Program-made: the position numbers and the translations under genes
Assembly: GCF_044458865.1 (NCBI RefSeq)
Contig: NZ_JBITIH010000012.1
Location: 170,347-234,346, forward strand
Reading direction: 5' to 3'
From: Micromonospora_G sp044458865
GTDB lineage: Bacteria > Actinomycetota > Actinomycetes > Mycobacteriales > Micromonosporaceae
Length of the DNA stretch: 64,000 nucleotides
The notes under the pieces: model-generated
What the model was told of the DNA's origin: nothing
Databases searched by the model: none
What the model saw: only the letters and a program-made list of their open reading frames with translations
In this document: piece after piece, positions 10,142 through 18,744 of the stretch
Numbering within the stretch: position 1 is the stretch's first letter
How the letters are laid out: each line of letters opens with the position of its first letter

Positions 10142-11022
10142 TGCGTCTACCTTCCTGGATCGCCCAGCATTTGGCCGCGTTCCGCGCGGTGCTGGTCTTC
10201 ACCGTCCTGCTCGGCCTCGCCTATCCACTCGCCATGGTCGCGGTCGCGCAGATTCCCGGACTGCACAGCCGGGCCGAGGGCTCCCTGGTGCAGACCGCCG
10301 ACGGCAAGACGGTCGGCAGCCGGTTGATCGGTCAGCTCTTCACCGACGCCGACGGCAACCCGGTGGCGCGCTACTTCCAGAGCCGCCCGTCGGCCGCCGG
10401 TGACGGCTACGACCCGACCTCCACCAGCGCGAGCAACCTCGGCCCGGAGAGCGTCGTGGACACCCTCGCCGCCAACCCGGACGACGCCTCGCAGAGCCTG
10501 CTGACCCAGGTCTGCGAGCGGAGCAAGGCGATCGGCGAACTCGAAGGGGTGAGCGGCGCACGGCCGTTCTGCACCACCGACGGGGTCGGCGCGGTGCTGG
10601 TCGTCTTCCACCGGGACGGACTGACCGGTCCGGTCACCCGGGCGGTCAGCGTCAACCAGGCCTGCCCGGCCACCCCGTTCGTCACCACCTACGAGGGGGT
10701 GACCGTGGAGTGCGCGCAGATCGACGGGGACTACAGCGGCGGGATCGTCACCCCGATCCGTGGCACCGCGCCGGCCGACCCGGTGGTGCCGGCTGACGCC
10801 GTCACCGCCAGCGCCAGCGGGCTCGACCCGGACATCAGCCAGGCGTACGCCCGGCTGCAGGCACCGCGGGTCGCGCGGGAGCGTGGCACCGACGTCGGCA
10901 CGGTACAGAAGTTGATCGACAAGTACACCACCGAGCGGGCCCTGGGCTTCATGGGCGAGCCGGCGGTGAACGTACTCGAACTCAACCTCGCCCTTGACCG
11001 ACAGTTCCCCAGCAACCGCTGA
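10141..11022 (+). CDS. kdpC: Potassium-transporting ATPase subunit C, enlarged form
   Basis: 293 residues against roughly 190-200 in the classical protein. An N-terminal helix (about 15-37) and the KdpC blocks (GRLIGQLF-type SRLIGQLFTDADG, YFQSRPSA, SASNLGP, and near the end DPDISQAYARLQAPRVARERG, shown in part) are intact. Between them (about residues 125-220) is an insertion containing four cysteines (CERS, PFC, ACPA, VECAQ), probably extracytoplasmic and able to form two disulfides. KdpC couples KdpA and KdpB. The insertion is the odd feature; long KdpC forms exist in actinobacteria. Confidence 0.93.
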
Positions 11023-11050
11023 CCCCGTCCCGGGGCGGCTCCGAACACAG

Positions 11051-13612
11051 ATGCGGCAGGATCGACTGGTGGCACGTGGACAACTGCGCATTCATCTCGG
11101 GGCCGCCCCCGGCGTGGGCAAGACGTACGCGATGTTGGAGGAGGCGCACCGCCGCGCCGAGCGGGGCACCGACGTGGTGGTCGGATTCGCCGAGACCCAC
11201 GGCCGCAAGCACACCGCTGCGATGCTCGGTGACCTGGAGATCGTGCCCCGGCGGACGATGACCTACCGGGGTGTCGAGTTCACCGAGATGGACGTCGACG
11301 CGGTGCTCGCCCGCCGGCCGGAGATCGCGGTGGTGGACGAACTCGCCCACACCAACGTGCCGGGCTCACGTAACGAGAAGCGCTGGCAGGACGTACAGGA
11401 ACTGCTCGACGCCGGTATCGACGTGCTCTCCACGGTGAACATCCAGCACCTGGAGTCGCTCAACGACGTCGTCGAGCAGATCACCGGCATCACCCAGCGG
11501 GAAACCCTCCCGGACGACGTGGTGCGCCAGGCCGAGCAGGTCGAACTGGTCGACATGACCCCGGAGGCGCTGCGTCGGCGGATGGCGCACGGCAACATCT
11601 ACCGCGCCGACAAGATCGACGCGGCGCTTGGCAACTACTTCCGGGTCGGCAACCTGACCGCGCTGCGCGAGCTGGCGCTGCTCTGGCTGGCGGACAAGGT
11701 CGACGACCAGCTCGACCGCTACCGCAGCGAGCACGACATCGGTGCCACCTGGGAGGCGCGCGAGCGGGTGGTCGTGGCGCTCACCGGCGGCCCCGAGGGC
11801 GAGACCCTGATCCGCCGCGCCGCCCGGGTCGCGGCCCGGACGCCCAAGGGCGCCGAGCTGCTCGCCGTACACGTCAGCCGCAGCGACGGCCTGACCGGCG
11901 TCGACCCCACCCAGCTCGCCAAGCAACGGGTGCTGGTGGAGAGTCTCGGCGGCACCTACCACCAGGTGGTGGGCGCCGACATCGCCACCGCGCTGCTCGA
12001 CTTCGCCCGTGGGGTGAACGCCAGCCAGATCGTGCTCGGCGCGAGCCGTCGCGGTCGGCTGGCGCAGGTATTCTCCCGTGGCGTCGGGGTGACCACGGTG
12101 GCGCTCTCCGGGTCGATCGACGTACACCTGGTGACGCACGAGCAGATCGGCCACGGCCGCCGCCCACCGTCGGTCAGCAGCGCGCTGTCCCGGCAGCGGC
12201 GACTGAGCGGCTTCGGGTTGGCCGCGATCGGCATCCCGGTGCTGACCGTGCTGCTCCGGCTGCTCGCCAACGACCTCTCCCTGGCCAGCGACATCCTGCT
12301 CTTCCTCGGCATGGTGATCGCGGTGGCGCTGGTCGGCGGACTCTGGCCGGCCATGCTGGCGGCGGTGGCCGCCTCACTTGTGATCAATTACTTCTTCACC
12401 CCACCGCTGCACGCGTTCACCATCTCGCAACGGGAGAACCTGCTCGCCCTGGTGGTGTTCCTCCTGGTCGCCGCGGCGGTGAGCACGGTGGTCGACCTGG
12501 CCGCGCGGCGTACCCGGGAGGCGGCCCGGGCCAGCGCCGACGCCCAGACACTCGCCGTCGTCGCCGGCAGCGTGCTGCGGGGCGCCCGGCCGTTGACCGC
12601 GCTTCTGGAACGACTCCAGGAGACGTTCGGCCTCACCTCGGTCACCCTGCTCGAACGCGCACCCGAAACGGCATCCGGACCGGACCGGCAGCGCGATCCC
12701 CGAGCCTGGCGGGTGGCCGCCACCGTCGGTGCGACGCCCTGCCTCACCCCGTCCGGCGGGGACGTCGAGGTGCGCGCGGCGGAGAACCTCTCCCTGGTGC
12801 TCTGCGGCCGGGTGCTCGACGCCGCCGACCGACGGGTGGTGGAGGCGTTCGCCGCGCAGGCCGCGCTCGCCCTGCGTCAGGAACGCCTCGCCGAGGAGGC
12901 GGCGACGGCCCGACCGCTGGCCGAGGCCGATCGGATGCGTACGGCGTTGCTCGCCGCGGTCAGCCACGACCTGCGTACGCCGTTGGCCTCGGCGAAGGCG
13001 GCGGTCACCAGCCTGCGCAGCCATGAGGTCGAGTTCGACCAGTCCGACCGGGAGGAGTTGCTCGCCACCGCGGAAGAGTCGCTCGACCGGTTGACCCGGT
13101 TGGTGGCGAACCTGCTGGACATGAGCCGACTCCAGGCGGGCGTGCTCGGGCTGTCGCTGACCCCGATCGGGCTGGAGGACGCGGTCCCACCGGTGCTCGA
13201 CGAGATGGGCGAGCCGGCCCGACAGGTACAGGTCAGCCTCCCCGCGCACCTGCGGGCGGTCTCGGCCGACCCGGGGCTGCTGGAGCGGGTGCTGGTCAAC
13301 CTGGTCGCCAACGCGCTGCGGTTCAGCCCGCCCGACCGGCCGCCCGCGATCTCGGCCAGCGAGCACGGCGGGCTGGTTGAGCTGCGTGTCGCCGACTACG
13401 GCCCCGGGCTGCCGAAGGATCAGTGGGAGCAGGCGTTCATGCCGTTCCAGCGGACCGGTGATCGGGACAACCACAACGGCGTCGGCCTCGGGCTTGCTCT
13501 CTCCCGTGGCCTGGCCGAGGCGATGGGCGGCACACTTGTCCCCGAGGACACCCCCGGTGGAGGGCTGACCATGGTGCTCAGCCTGCCGGCGGCCGAAGGA
13601 GAACACGAATGA
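11051..13612 (+). CDS. kdpD: Sensor histidine kinase KdpD
   Basis: 853 residues from ATG 11051. Order: KdpD N-domain with Walker A GAAPGVGKT (about 17-25), universal-stress-like domain (about 230-360), four membrane helices (about 390-485), GAF-like region, HisKA with AAVSHDLRTPL (His639) and HATPase_c with VNLVANALRFSPP and GVGLGLAL. It senses K+ limitation or salt stress and phosphorylates KdpE. The start is uncertain: GTG 11069, with AGGA upstream, and TTG 10994 are alternatives. It follows kdpC closely; its stop overlaps a 19-codon ATG frame that leads into kdpE. Confidence 0.95.
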   Translation: MRQDRLVARGQLRIHLGAAPGVGKTYAMLEEAHRRAERGTDVVVGFAETHGRKHTAAMLGDLEIVPRRTMTYRGVEFTEMDVDAVLARRPEIAVVDELAHTNVPGSRNEKRWQDVQELLDAGIDVLSTVNIQHLESLNDVVEQITGITQRETLPDDVVRQAEQVELVDMTPEALRRRMAHGNIYRADKIDAALGNYFRVGNLTALRELALLWLADKVDDQLDRYRSEHDIGATWEARERVVVALTGGPEGETLIRRAARVAARTPKGAELLAVHVSRSDGLTGVDPTQLAKQRVLVESLGGTYHQVVGADIATALLDFARGVNASQIVLGASRRGRLAQVFSRGVGVTTVALSGSIDVHLVTHEQIGHGRRPPSVSSALSRQRRLSGFGLAAIGIPVLTVLLRLLANDLSLASDILLFLGMVIAVALVGGLWPAMLAAVAASLVINYFFTPPLHAFTISQRENLLALVVFLLVAAAVSTVVDLAARRTREAARASADAQTLAVVAGSVLRGARPLTALLERLQETFGLTSVTLLERAPETASGPDRQRDPRAWRVAATVGATPCLTPSGGDVEVRAAENLSLVLCGRVLDAADRRVVEAFAAQAALALRQERLAEEAATARPLAEADRMRTALLAAVSHDLRTPLASAKAAVTSLRSHEVEFDQSDREELLATAEESLDRLTRLVANLLDMSRLQAGVLGLSLTPIGLEDAVPPVLDEMGEPARQVQVSLPAHLRAVSADPGLLERVLVNLVANALRFSPPDRPPAISASEHGGLVELRVADYGPGLPKDQWEQAFMPFQRTGDRDNHNGVGLGLALSRGLAEAMGGTLVPEDTPGGGLTMVLSLPAAEGEHE

Positions 13613-13661
13613 CCGAGCCAACCGGCGGCCGACCCGCCCCACGTCGCCTCGGCGGTCAGTC

Positions 13662-14345
13662 GTGACCCGGGTCCTGGTGGTCGATGACGAGCCGCAGATT
13701 CTCCGTGCGCTCCGGATCAACCTGCGGGCCCGGCGCTACGAGGTGGCGGTCGCCGCCGACGGGGCGGACGCGCTGCGGTTGGCCGCCAGCCAGCACCCGG
13801 ACCTGGTCGTACTCGACCTGGGCCTGCCGGACATGGACGGGGTGGAGGTGATTCGTGGGCTGCGTGGCTGGACCAACGTACCGATCATCGTGCTCTCCGG
13901 GCGGGCCGGCAGCCAGGACAAGGTGCTCGCCCTCGACGCGGGCGCGGACGACTACGTCACCAAGCCGTTCGGGGTCGAGGAACTGTTGGCCCGGGTACGG
14001 GCAGTGACCCGGCGGACCGCCGGCGCGGGGGATACGGTGGCGGCGGTACTGGTCGGCCAGTACACCGTCGACCTGGCCGCCCGGACGGTTCGTGCCGACG
14101 ACGGGCGGGAGGTGCGCCTCACCCCGACCGAATGGCACCTGCTGGAGATCCTGATCCGCAACCCTGGCCGGTTGGTCAGCCAACGCCAGCTGCTGCACGA
14201 CGTCTGGGGACCGCAGTACCAGTCCGAGACGAACTACCTGCGCCAGTACATGGCCCAGTTGCGGCGCAAGCTCGAGGACGACCCGGCACGCCCGCGTCAC
14301 CTGCTGACCGAACCGGGGATGGGCTACCGGTTCCAGCCCGAGTAG
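13662..14345 (+). CDS. kdpE: KDP operon response regulator KdpE
   Basis: 227 residues, OmpR class. Receiver domain 1-115 with Asp8/Asp9, phospho-acceptor Asp52 and the conserved Lys in DYVTKPFG; winged-helix DNA-binding domain about 130-225 (LTPTEWHLLEILIRNPGRLVSQRQLL-type, SETNYLRQYMAQLRRKLE). Starts at GTG 13662, 49 bp after kdpD. Expected to activate kdp transcription; the GTCAA direct repeats at 5942-5976 are candidate sites. Confidence 0.95.
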   Translation: MTRVLVVDDEPQILRALRINLRARRYEVAVAADGADALRLAASQHPDLVVLDLGLPDMDGVEVIRGLRGWTNVPIIVLSGRAGSQDKVLALDAGADDYVTKPFGVEELLARVRAVTRRTAGAGDTVAAVLVGQYTVDLAARTVRADDGREVRLTPTEWHLLEILIRNPGRLVSQRQLLHDVWGPQYQSETNYLRQYMAQLRRKLEDDPARPRHLLTEPGMGYRFQPE

Positions 14346-14398
14346 CGGTCGGGGCCCGCGCGTCCGTGGCTGGCTCCCGCTCCTGAGCGCTACCGGGC

Positions 14399-15001
14399 TC
14401 AGTGCACCCGGGCCGCACCGCCGGTGTCCACCCGGGCGGTGATGTCCAGATGCCGTGGGCGCAGACCGGAGGTCGCGGCGAACCGGTCCACCGCCGACTG
14501 CACGTATTCACGCAGGGCACCGAGCGGGGCCTGCGGGCTGACATAGAGCTTGATCCGGACCTCCGGGGTGGGCGGGTCGCCGGTCAGCCAGACCGAGGCC
14601 CGACGGATCTGCGGGTCCCGGGTGAGGTCCCGTTCCAGCCCGTCCGTGACGGCGGAGCCCTGCACGATCGTGATCCCCGGGCCGGTGTCGTCGCGTTCGG
14701 CCCGTTTTCCGGTGACGGCGTTCAGGTCGTACGCGTCCACCCCGGGACGGGACGCCGGGCGGAGCTGTCCGCGCAGCAGGAGCCCGCCGAGGAAGGCGAG
14801 GATCAACCCCAGGGCGATGGTGACGATCGGCCCCCACGGCGAGATGTCCCGGTACAGGCCGCGCAACCCGGTCCAGACCAGCGGCGCCCGTTCGTCGATG
14901 CCGGGCAGGTGACCCAGGTTCGCCACCACGCCGGCCGCGCCGAGTGCGGTGAGCAGTAGACCGACCACGGTCCAGAGGATGCGGTTGCCAGCATGGCTCA
15001 T
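14399..15001 (-). CDS. amaP: AmaP-type alkaline shock membrane anchor protein
   Basis: 200 residues from the ATG at 15001, which overlaps the preceding stop (ATGA). Two N-terminal membrane helices (about 10-32 and 60-82) are followed by a cytosolic Asp23-like domain (about 100-195: DPQIRRASVWLTGDP, PEVRIKLYVSP). In Firmicutes AmaP tethers Asp23 to the membrane. Last gene of the five-gene operon 16685-14399. The name rests on context and topology. Confidence 0.75.
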   Translation of the reverse strand: MSHAGNRILWTVVGLLLTALGAAGVVANLGHLPGIDERAPLVWTGLRGLYRDISPWGPIVTIALGLILAFLGGLLLRGQLRPASRPGVDAYDLNAVTGKRAERDDTGPGITIVQGSAVTDGLERDLTRDPQIRRASVWLTGDPPTPEVRIKLYVSPQAPLGALREYVQSAVDRFAATSGLRPRHLDITARVDTGGAARVH

Positions 15002-15522
15002 GTGGTCCTCCGTTGCCGTGCCAACTGGATGTCGAGGCGGGCCGCCGGTGGGGCGGCCAGCCGGTCGAGTTCCTGCCGGATCGCACGTTCCACCTGCGGC
15101 CGGGTCGCCGGGTCGCCGACCGCCCGGATGCGCGACGACCAGGAGCTGCCGTGCCGACGTACCCGGGCTCGCGCGTCCCGGACGCCGGGCACCCGGTCGG
15201 CCGCACCGGCCAGCCGTTTCTCGACCGACCGGCGGTGCAGGTGCCATCCGTCGGCGAGCGGCACCTCAAGCCGTTGTGGGGTCCACGGGCGCAACTGGGT
15301 GAGCAGGATCAGCAGGCCGACCACACCCACCGCGATCGCGATCGCGAAGATGATCGGATCGCCCACGGTGGTGCTGGTCAGTGTGTTGAACCAACTCGCC
15401 CGGTCGATCAGCAGCGACGGCAGGTCGAGCGCGACCGCCGCGGCCTCGGCGGCGAGCAGCAGGCCACCGCCGAGCAGGATGACGGCCAGCAGCAGCGAGG
15501 CCAGCCGGTTGACCACCCGCAT
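14998..15522 (-). CDS. DUF6286-type membrane protein of the Asp23 operon
   Basis: 174 residues from ATG 15522. Two hydrophobic segments (about 8-30 and 58-80) enclose a short extracytoplasmic loop, followed by a basic soluble domain (LADGWHLHRRSVEKRLAG...). The family commonly accompanies Asp23 genes in actinobacteria. It starts 4 bp downstream of the second Asp23 gene and overlaps amaP. Function unknown; probably part of a membrane-bound Asp23 complex. Confidence 0.75.
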   Translation of the reverse strand: MRVVNRLASLLLAVILLGGGLLLAAEAAAVALDLPSLLIDRASWFNTLTSTTVGDPIIFAIAIAVGVVGLLILLTQLRPWTPQRLEVPLADGWHLHRRSVEKRLAGAADRVPGVRDARARVRRHGSSWSSRIRAVGDPATRPQVERAIRQELDRLAAPPAARLDIQLARQRRTT

Positions 15523-15526
15523 GGGT

Positions 15527-15913
15527 TCACCTCCGCGGTTGCGCGGCCAATGCCGCCAGGTCGATGTCGTCGACCACGACCTCCACCGGGCTATCCACAC
15601 CAGCCCCGGCCAGCACCGCCCGTACGGCGGCCTGGATCCGTTCTCCGAGCGGCCCGATCGGCACCGCCTCGACCGTCACGTGCACCTCGACCTCGTCACC
15701 CAACCGAATGCCGGAGACCTTGCCGCCGGCGTACTGGGTGGCCACCTCGACGGGGCCGCCGGTGGTCAGCTCCCGGACCCCGTCGACCGCGAGTACGGCG
15801 TCGCGTACCGCCGTGGCGAGTGCGACCCGGTCGGCCCGGTGCTCCGGCTCGGCCGACCGGGACTTCGCGTCGGCGGGTGCCTTTCCGGTGGCCCGTGACT
15901 TCTGCGTGGTCAT
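15527..15913 (-). CDS. Asp23/Gls24-like protein, second copy
   Basis: 128 residues. The region about 28-115 has the Asp23 pattern: an N-terminal helix with AVDGVRELTTGG, then GKVSGIRLGDEVEVHVTVEAVP as alternating strands, then a helix. Its GTG/ATG start overlaps the stop of the first Asp23 gene by 4 bp, so the two are made together. A hydrophilic N-terminal tail of about 25 residues precedes the domain. Role: cytoplasmic envelope-stress scaffold by family. Confidence 0.78.
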   Translation of the reverse strand: MTTQKSRATGKAPADAKSRSAEPEHRADRVALATAVRDAVLAVDGVRELTTGGPVEVATQYAGGKVSGIRLGDEVEVHVTVEAVPIGPLGERIQAAVRAVLAGAGVDSPVEVVVDDIDLAALAAQPRR

Positions 15914-16416
15914 CGTGACCGCATGCCCGCGTTGTTGCCGCCGGAGCCGCTCATGCCACTGTTCTGTTCTCCGTCCACGAAAACATCGTCGACGTTGATG
16001 TTCACCTCGATCACCCTGAGACCGGTCATCGCCTGCACCCGGTCGATCACGTTGCGGCGTACCGCGTCGGAGATGTCGACGATGCTCTGGCCGTACCAGG
16101 TGACGATGTCCAGGTCGACGGCGGCCTCCCGTTCGCCGACCTCCACCGACACCCCCTGGGTCGACGCCTCGTTACCGCCCGGTACGAGGTTGCGCAGTTG
16201 GCCGACGCGGCGGGCCATGCCGGTTCCCATCGAGTGAACCCCGGGAATCTCCTTCGCGGCGAAGCCGGAGATTTTCGCGACCACCCCCTCGGCGATCAGG
16301 GTCTTTCCCGAATCGGTGACGAGCTGGGCCCGCGCCGGTTGTCCGCCGCCGGGGACAAGCTGGTTCGGGGACTTGAGCTTTTCCCGGCCGTCGGTCCGGG
16401 TGTCGGTGTCTGCCAT
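15910..16416 (-). CDS. Asp23/Gls24 family envelope stress response protein
   Basis: 168 residues. Clear Asp23 domain (about 35-140): TLIAEGVVAKISGFAAKEIPGVHSMG, VEVGEREAAVDLDIVTWYGQSI and VIEVNINVDDVFV are its blocks. Glycine/asparagine-rich C-terminus. ATG with GGAGGCG upstream. Asp23 proteins polymerise beneath the membrane and are linked to cell-wall homeostasis. This is the best-matching of two Asp23 members in the operon. Confidence 0.92.
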   Translation of the reverse strand: MADTDTRTDGREKLKSPNQLVPGGGQPARAQLVTDSGKTLIAEGVVAKISGFAAKEIPGVHSMGTGMARRVGQLRNLVPGGNEASTQGVSVEVGEREAAVDLDIVTWYGQSIVDISDAVRRNVIDRVQAMTGLRVIEVNINVDDVFVDGEQNSGMSGSGGNNAGMRSR

Positions 16417-16484
16417 CTGCCGCCTCCTGAACTCGTTCCTGGTCCGGTGTCATGACGTCGTCGACGCCATGACCGTTCGGGTGG

Positions 16485-16685
16485 TTATGAGGAGGGCGAG
16501 CGGCGCCGGTTCGCGCTGGCCCGGTCGGCGAGCCCGGCCACCGAGAGGTCGCCGTCGATCACCCTGACCGCGAGCCAGCCGACCAGGCCGGCGAGGACCG
16601 CGCCTGCCGCCGCACCGAAGCCGGCGACGGCCCACACCGCCGCGATGAGTAAGCCGATCACGAAGCCGAACTGCTGGCGGGACAT
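16485..16685 (-). CDS. Small DUF2273-like membrane protein
   Basis: 66 residues, two adjacent transmembrane segments (about 7-28 and 29-48) and a basic tail. Matches the small integral membrane protein that typically travels with Asp23 and AmaP. ATG with a GGGGAGG ribosome site. First gene of the Asp23 operon, 68 bp before the first Asp23 gene. Confidence 0.75.
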   Translation of the reverse strand: MSRQQFGFVIGLLIAAVWAVAGFGAAAGAVLAGLVGWLAVRVIDGDLSVAGLADRASANRRRSPSS

Positions 16686-16817
16686 TGGTTACCTCCCCGG
16701 TGACGGACGCACGGATCGTCGGTTGCATACACCGGTGGGGCGGATACGAACCCGGTTCACCACGTCATTTGAGTGAGCCAGGTCACAGTGTGTGGTGGCG
16801 ACGTACGGGTTTATCCG

Positions 16818-18260
16818 TCATCCGCCCTGGCCGGACGGCTCGCCGTGGGCGCGTGCGTCCCGTTCGTGGCGCTGGTCTCGCCGTCCGGCGAGGATGTCCA
16901 CGAGTGCGGCGACGAACGCGATCAGGACGAAGCCGAGCGCGATGAGCAGGGCGTCCCGGAACGCCCTCGACCATCCGTTGTGGGTCGCGGCGAGTGCGGA
17001 GAAGAAGACCGTGCCGACACCGGCGATTCCGGCCGCCGACCCGATCCGTTGTCCGGTCTGCAACATCCCGGCCGCCGCCCCGCCCCGTTCCACCGGCACC
17101 TCGGCGAGGGCCAGGGTCTGGTTCGGTGTGATCACCAGTCCGCTACCGATCCCGGCGAGCAGCAGCGGCGCGGCGGTCGCGTACGGTGCGCCCCGGCCCG
17201 GCACGAAGTGCAGGGCCACCATGATGCCGACCAGCGCGATCGCGACCAGGACCAGGCCGATCGCGACGAGCGGCCGGCCGAACCGGTTGACGATCCGGCC
17301 GCCGAGGATGGCGGAGACCGCGGAACCGAGCGCGAACGGGGTCACCGAGATGCCGGCGGCGAGCGCGCTGTAGTGGAGTCCGTTCTGCAGGAACAGGGTG
17401 AAGATGAAGAAGAGCGCGGTGAAGCCGGCGAAGTAGAGCAGGGCGATGAGGCTGCCCAGGCTGTACGACCTGCGCCGGAAGAGTGCGAGGTCGAACAGCG
17501 GTTCGCCGTGCCGCCGGTAGCGCCGTTCCCAGCGGGCGAATCCGGTCAGCACCAGTGCCGCCGCCGGGATCAGCAGCCACTTGAGCCAGCCCTGCCATTG
17601 CCGTTCCTCGATCAGCGGCAGCAGCAACAGGGTGACGCCGATCCCGAGCAGTAGCACCGCGACCGGGTCGAGGCTCTTTCGTGGTCCCGGGTGGTGCACG
17701 GGCAGCACCCGCCGGCCGAAGATGATCGCGGCGATGCCGACCGGCACGTTGACGAAGAAGACCAGACGCCAGCCGTCGTGGGTCCCTACCAACGCGATCA
17801 GCAGACCGCCGAGCAGCGGGCCGATCGCGGTCGAGATGCCGATGACCGAGCCGAGCAGGCCGAACGGCCGTCCCCGCTCCGGGCCCTGGAACATCTGCTC
17901 GATCATGCCGACGACCTGGGGATTGACAATCCCCGCCGCGGCGCCCTGGACCAGTCGAGCGATGATCAGCCACTCCGGTGAGGTGGCCAGCCCGGCGGCG
18001 GCGCTGGTCACCGTGAAGAGGGCGAGCCCGGCGATGAACACGTTGCGCCGGCCACGGATGTCGCCGAACCGGCCGGCCGCGACGAGGACCAGGCCGAAGG
18101 TCAGTGCGTACCCGGAGAGCACCCACTGCAGTTCGCTCGGGGACGCTTTGAGCGCCCGTTCGATCGACGGCACCGCGACGTTGACGATGCTCACGTCCAG
18201 CAGGGTCATGAACGCCGCGATCAGGCCCACCGCCAGCGCCAGGTTGCGCTGGCGGTTCAC
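16818..18260 (-). CDS. MFS drug transporter, DHA2 (14-helix, EmrB/QacA) family
   Basis: 480 residues with 14 hydrophobic segments. The family motifs LLDVSIVNVAVPSI (helix 1), GRFGDIRGRR (loop 2-3 motif A), RLVQGAAAGIV and GPLLGGLL (motif C) are all there. Proton-driven export of drugs or other hydrophobic compounds. Basic, hydrophilic C-terminal tail. A small winged-helix-type gene lies 31 bp upstream in the same direction (18292-18528) and may be its regulator or just co-transcribed. Confidence 0.92.
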   Translation of the reverse strand: MNRQRNLALAVGLIAAFMTLLDVSIVNVAVPSIERALKASPSELQWVLSGYALTFGLVLVAAGRFGDIRGRRNVFIAGLALFTVTSAAAGLATSPEWLIIARLVQGAAAGIVNPQVVGMIEQMFQGPERGRPFGLLGSVIGISTAIGPLLGGLLIALVGTHDGWRLVFFVNVPVGIAAIIFGRRVLPVHHPGPRKSLDPVAVLLLGIGVTLLLLPLIEERQWQGWLKWLLIPAAALVLTGFARWERRYRRHGEPLFDLALFRRRSYSLGSLIALLYFAGFTALFFIFTLFLQNGLHYSALAAGISVTPFALGSAVSAILGGRIVNRFGRPLVAIGLVLVAIALVGIMVALHFVPGRGAPYATAAPLLLAGIGSGLVITPNQTLALAEVPVERGGAAAGMLQTGQRIGSAAGIAGVGTVFFSALAATHNGWSRAFRDALLIALGFVLIAFVAALVDILAGRRDQRHERDARAHGEPSGQGG

Positions 18261-18291
18261 CCCGGGCGGGTCCTTGCGGGTGCCCTGGCCG

Positions 18292-18528
18292 CTAGGCGGC
18301 TTGATGTGCGCACCACCGCGGTCCGAAGTCGAGACCGGCCAGCGGCGAATCCTCGCGGTGCAGCAGGTTCTTGGCCGACAGGTTGTGCAACGGCGCGGTC
18401 AACTGCTCCTCGGCGAGCCCGGACTCGTCGGCGATCGCCCCCGGGTAGGGAACCTGTCCCTTCGCCTCGAGCGCGGTCACCGCGGCGTACACACGTTCCT
18501 CAAGGTCCGATAGCTGTACTTGTCGCAT
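18292..18528 (-). CDS. Small winged-helix-like hypothetical protein
   Basis: 78 residues. The N-terminal two-thirds (VYAAVTALEAKGQVPYPGAIADESGL...) look like a short winged helix: helix, helix, recognition helix with 'ADESGLAEEQLTAPLHNL', then a wing. No closer identity. Start supported by GGAGGAG 8 nt upstream. Sits directly ahead of the DHA2 exporter. Confidence 0.7.
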   Translation of the reverse strand: MRQVQLSDLEERVYAAVTALEAKGQVPYPGAIADESGLAEEQLTAPLHNLSAKNLLHREDSPLAGLDFGPRWCAHQAA

Positions 18529-18687
18529 GGAAAGCTCCTCCGCTCGACCACACTGTCGGGCACCTCACGGCCGGGCGGATACCCCGCCACAAGCCGATGA
18601 TTCCCGACCGGCGAGAGGTATATGAGGGGTTTGCCGTCCTTGCCGTCGTCGGCTTCTCCGGACCCGCCTCCACACCTGCGGTACGGG

Positions 18688-18718
18688 CCGGAGCCCCGGC
18701 GAAGTGCCGGGGCTCCGG
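18688..18718 (-). terminator. Strong hairpin after the S8 protease gene
   Basis: Perfect 13-bp stem (18688-18700 with 18706-18718) and a 5-nt loop, 27 bp past the protease stop. No long T-run on either side. Confidence 0.65.
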
Positions 18719-18744
18719 TGCGGAGGGTACGACGGACCGTGCCG

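Noticed and set aside
13609..13665. 18-residue ORF overlapping the kdpD stop and the kdpE start
   Set aside because: ATGA overlap is suggestive of coupling, but there is no separate evidence of a functional peptide; mentioned only in the kdpD entry.
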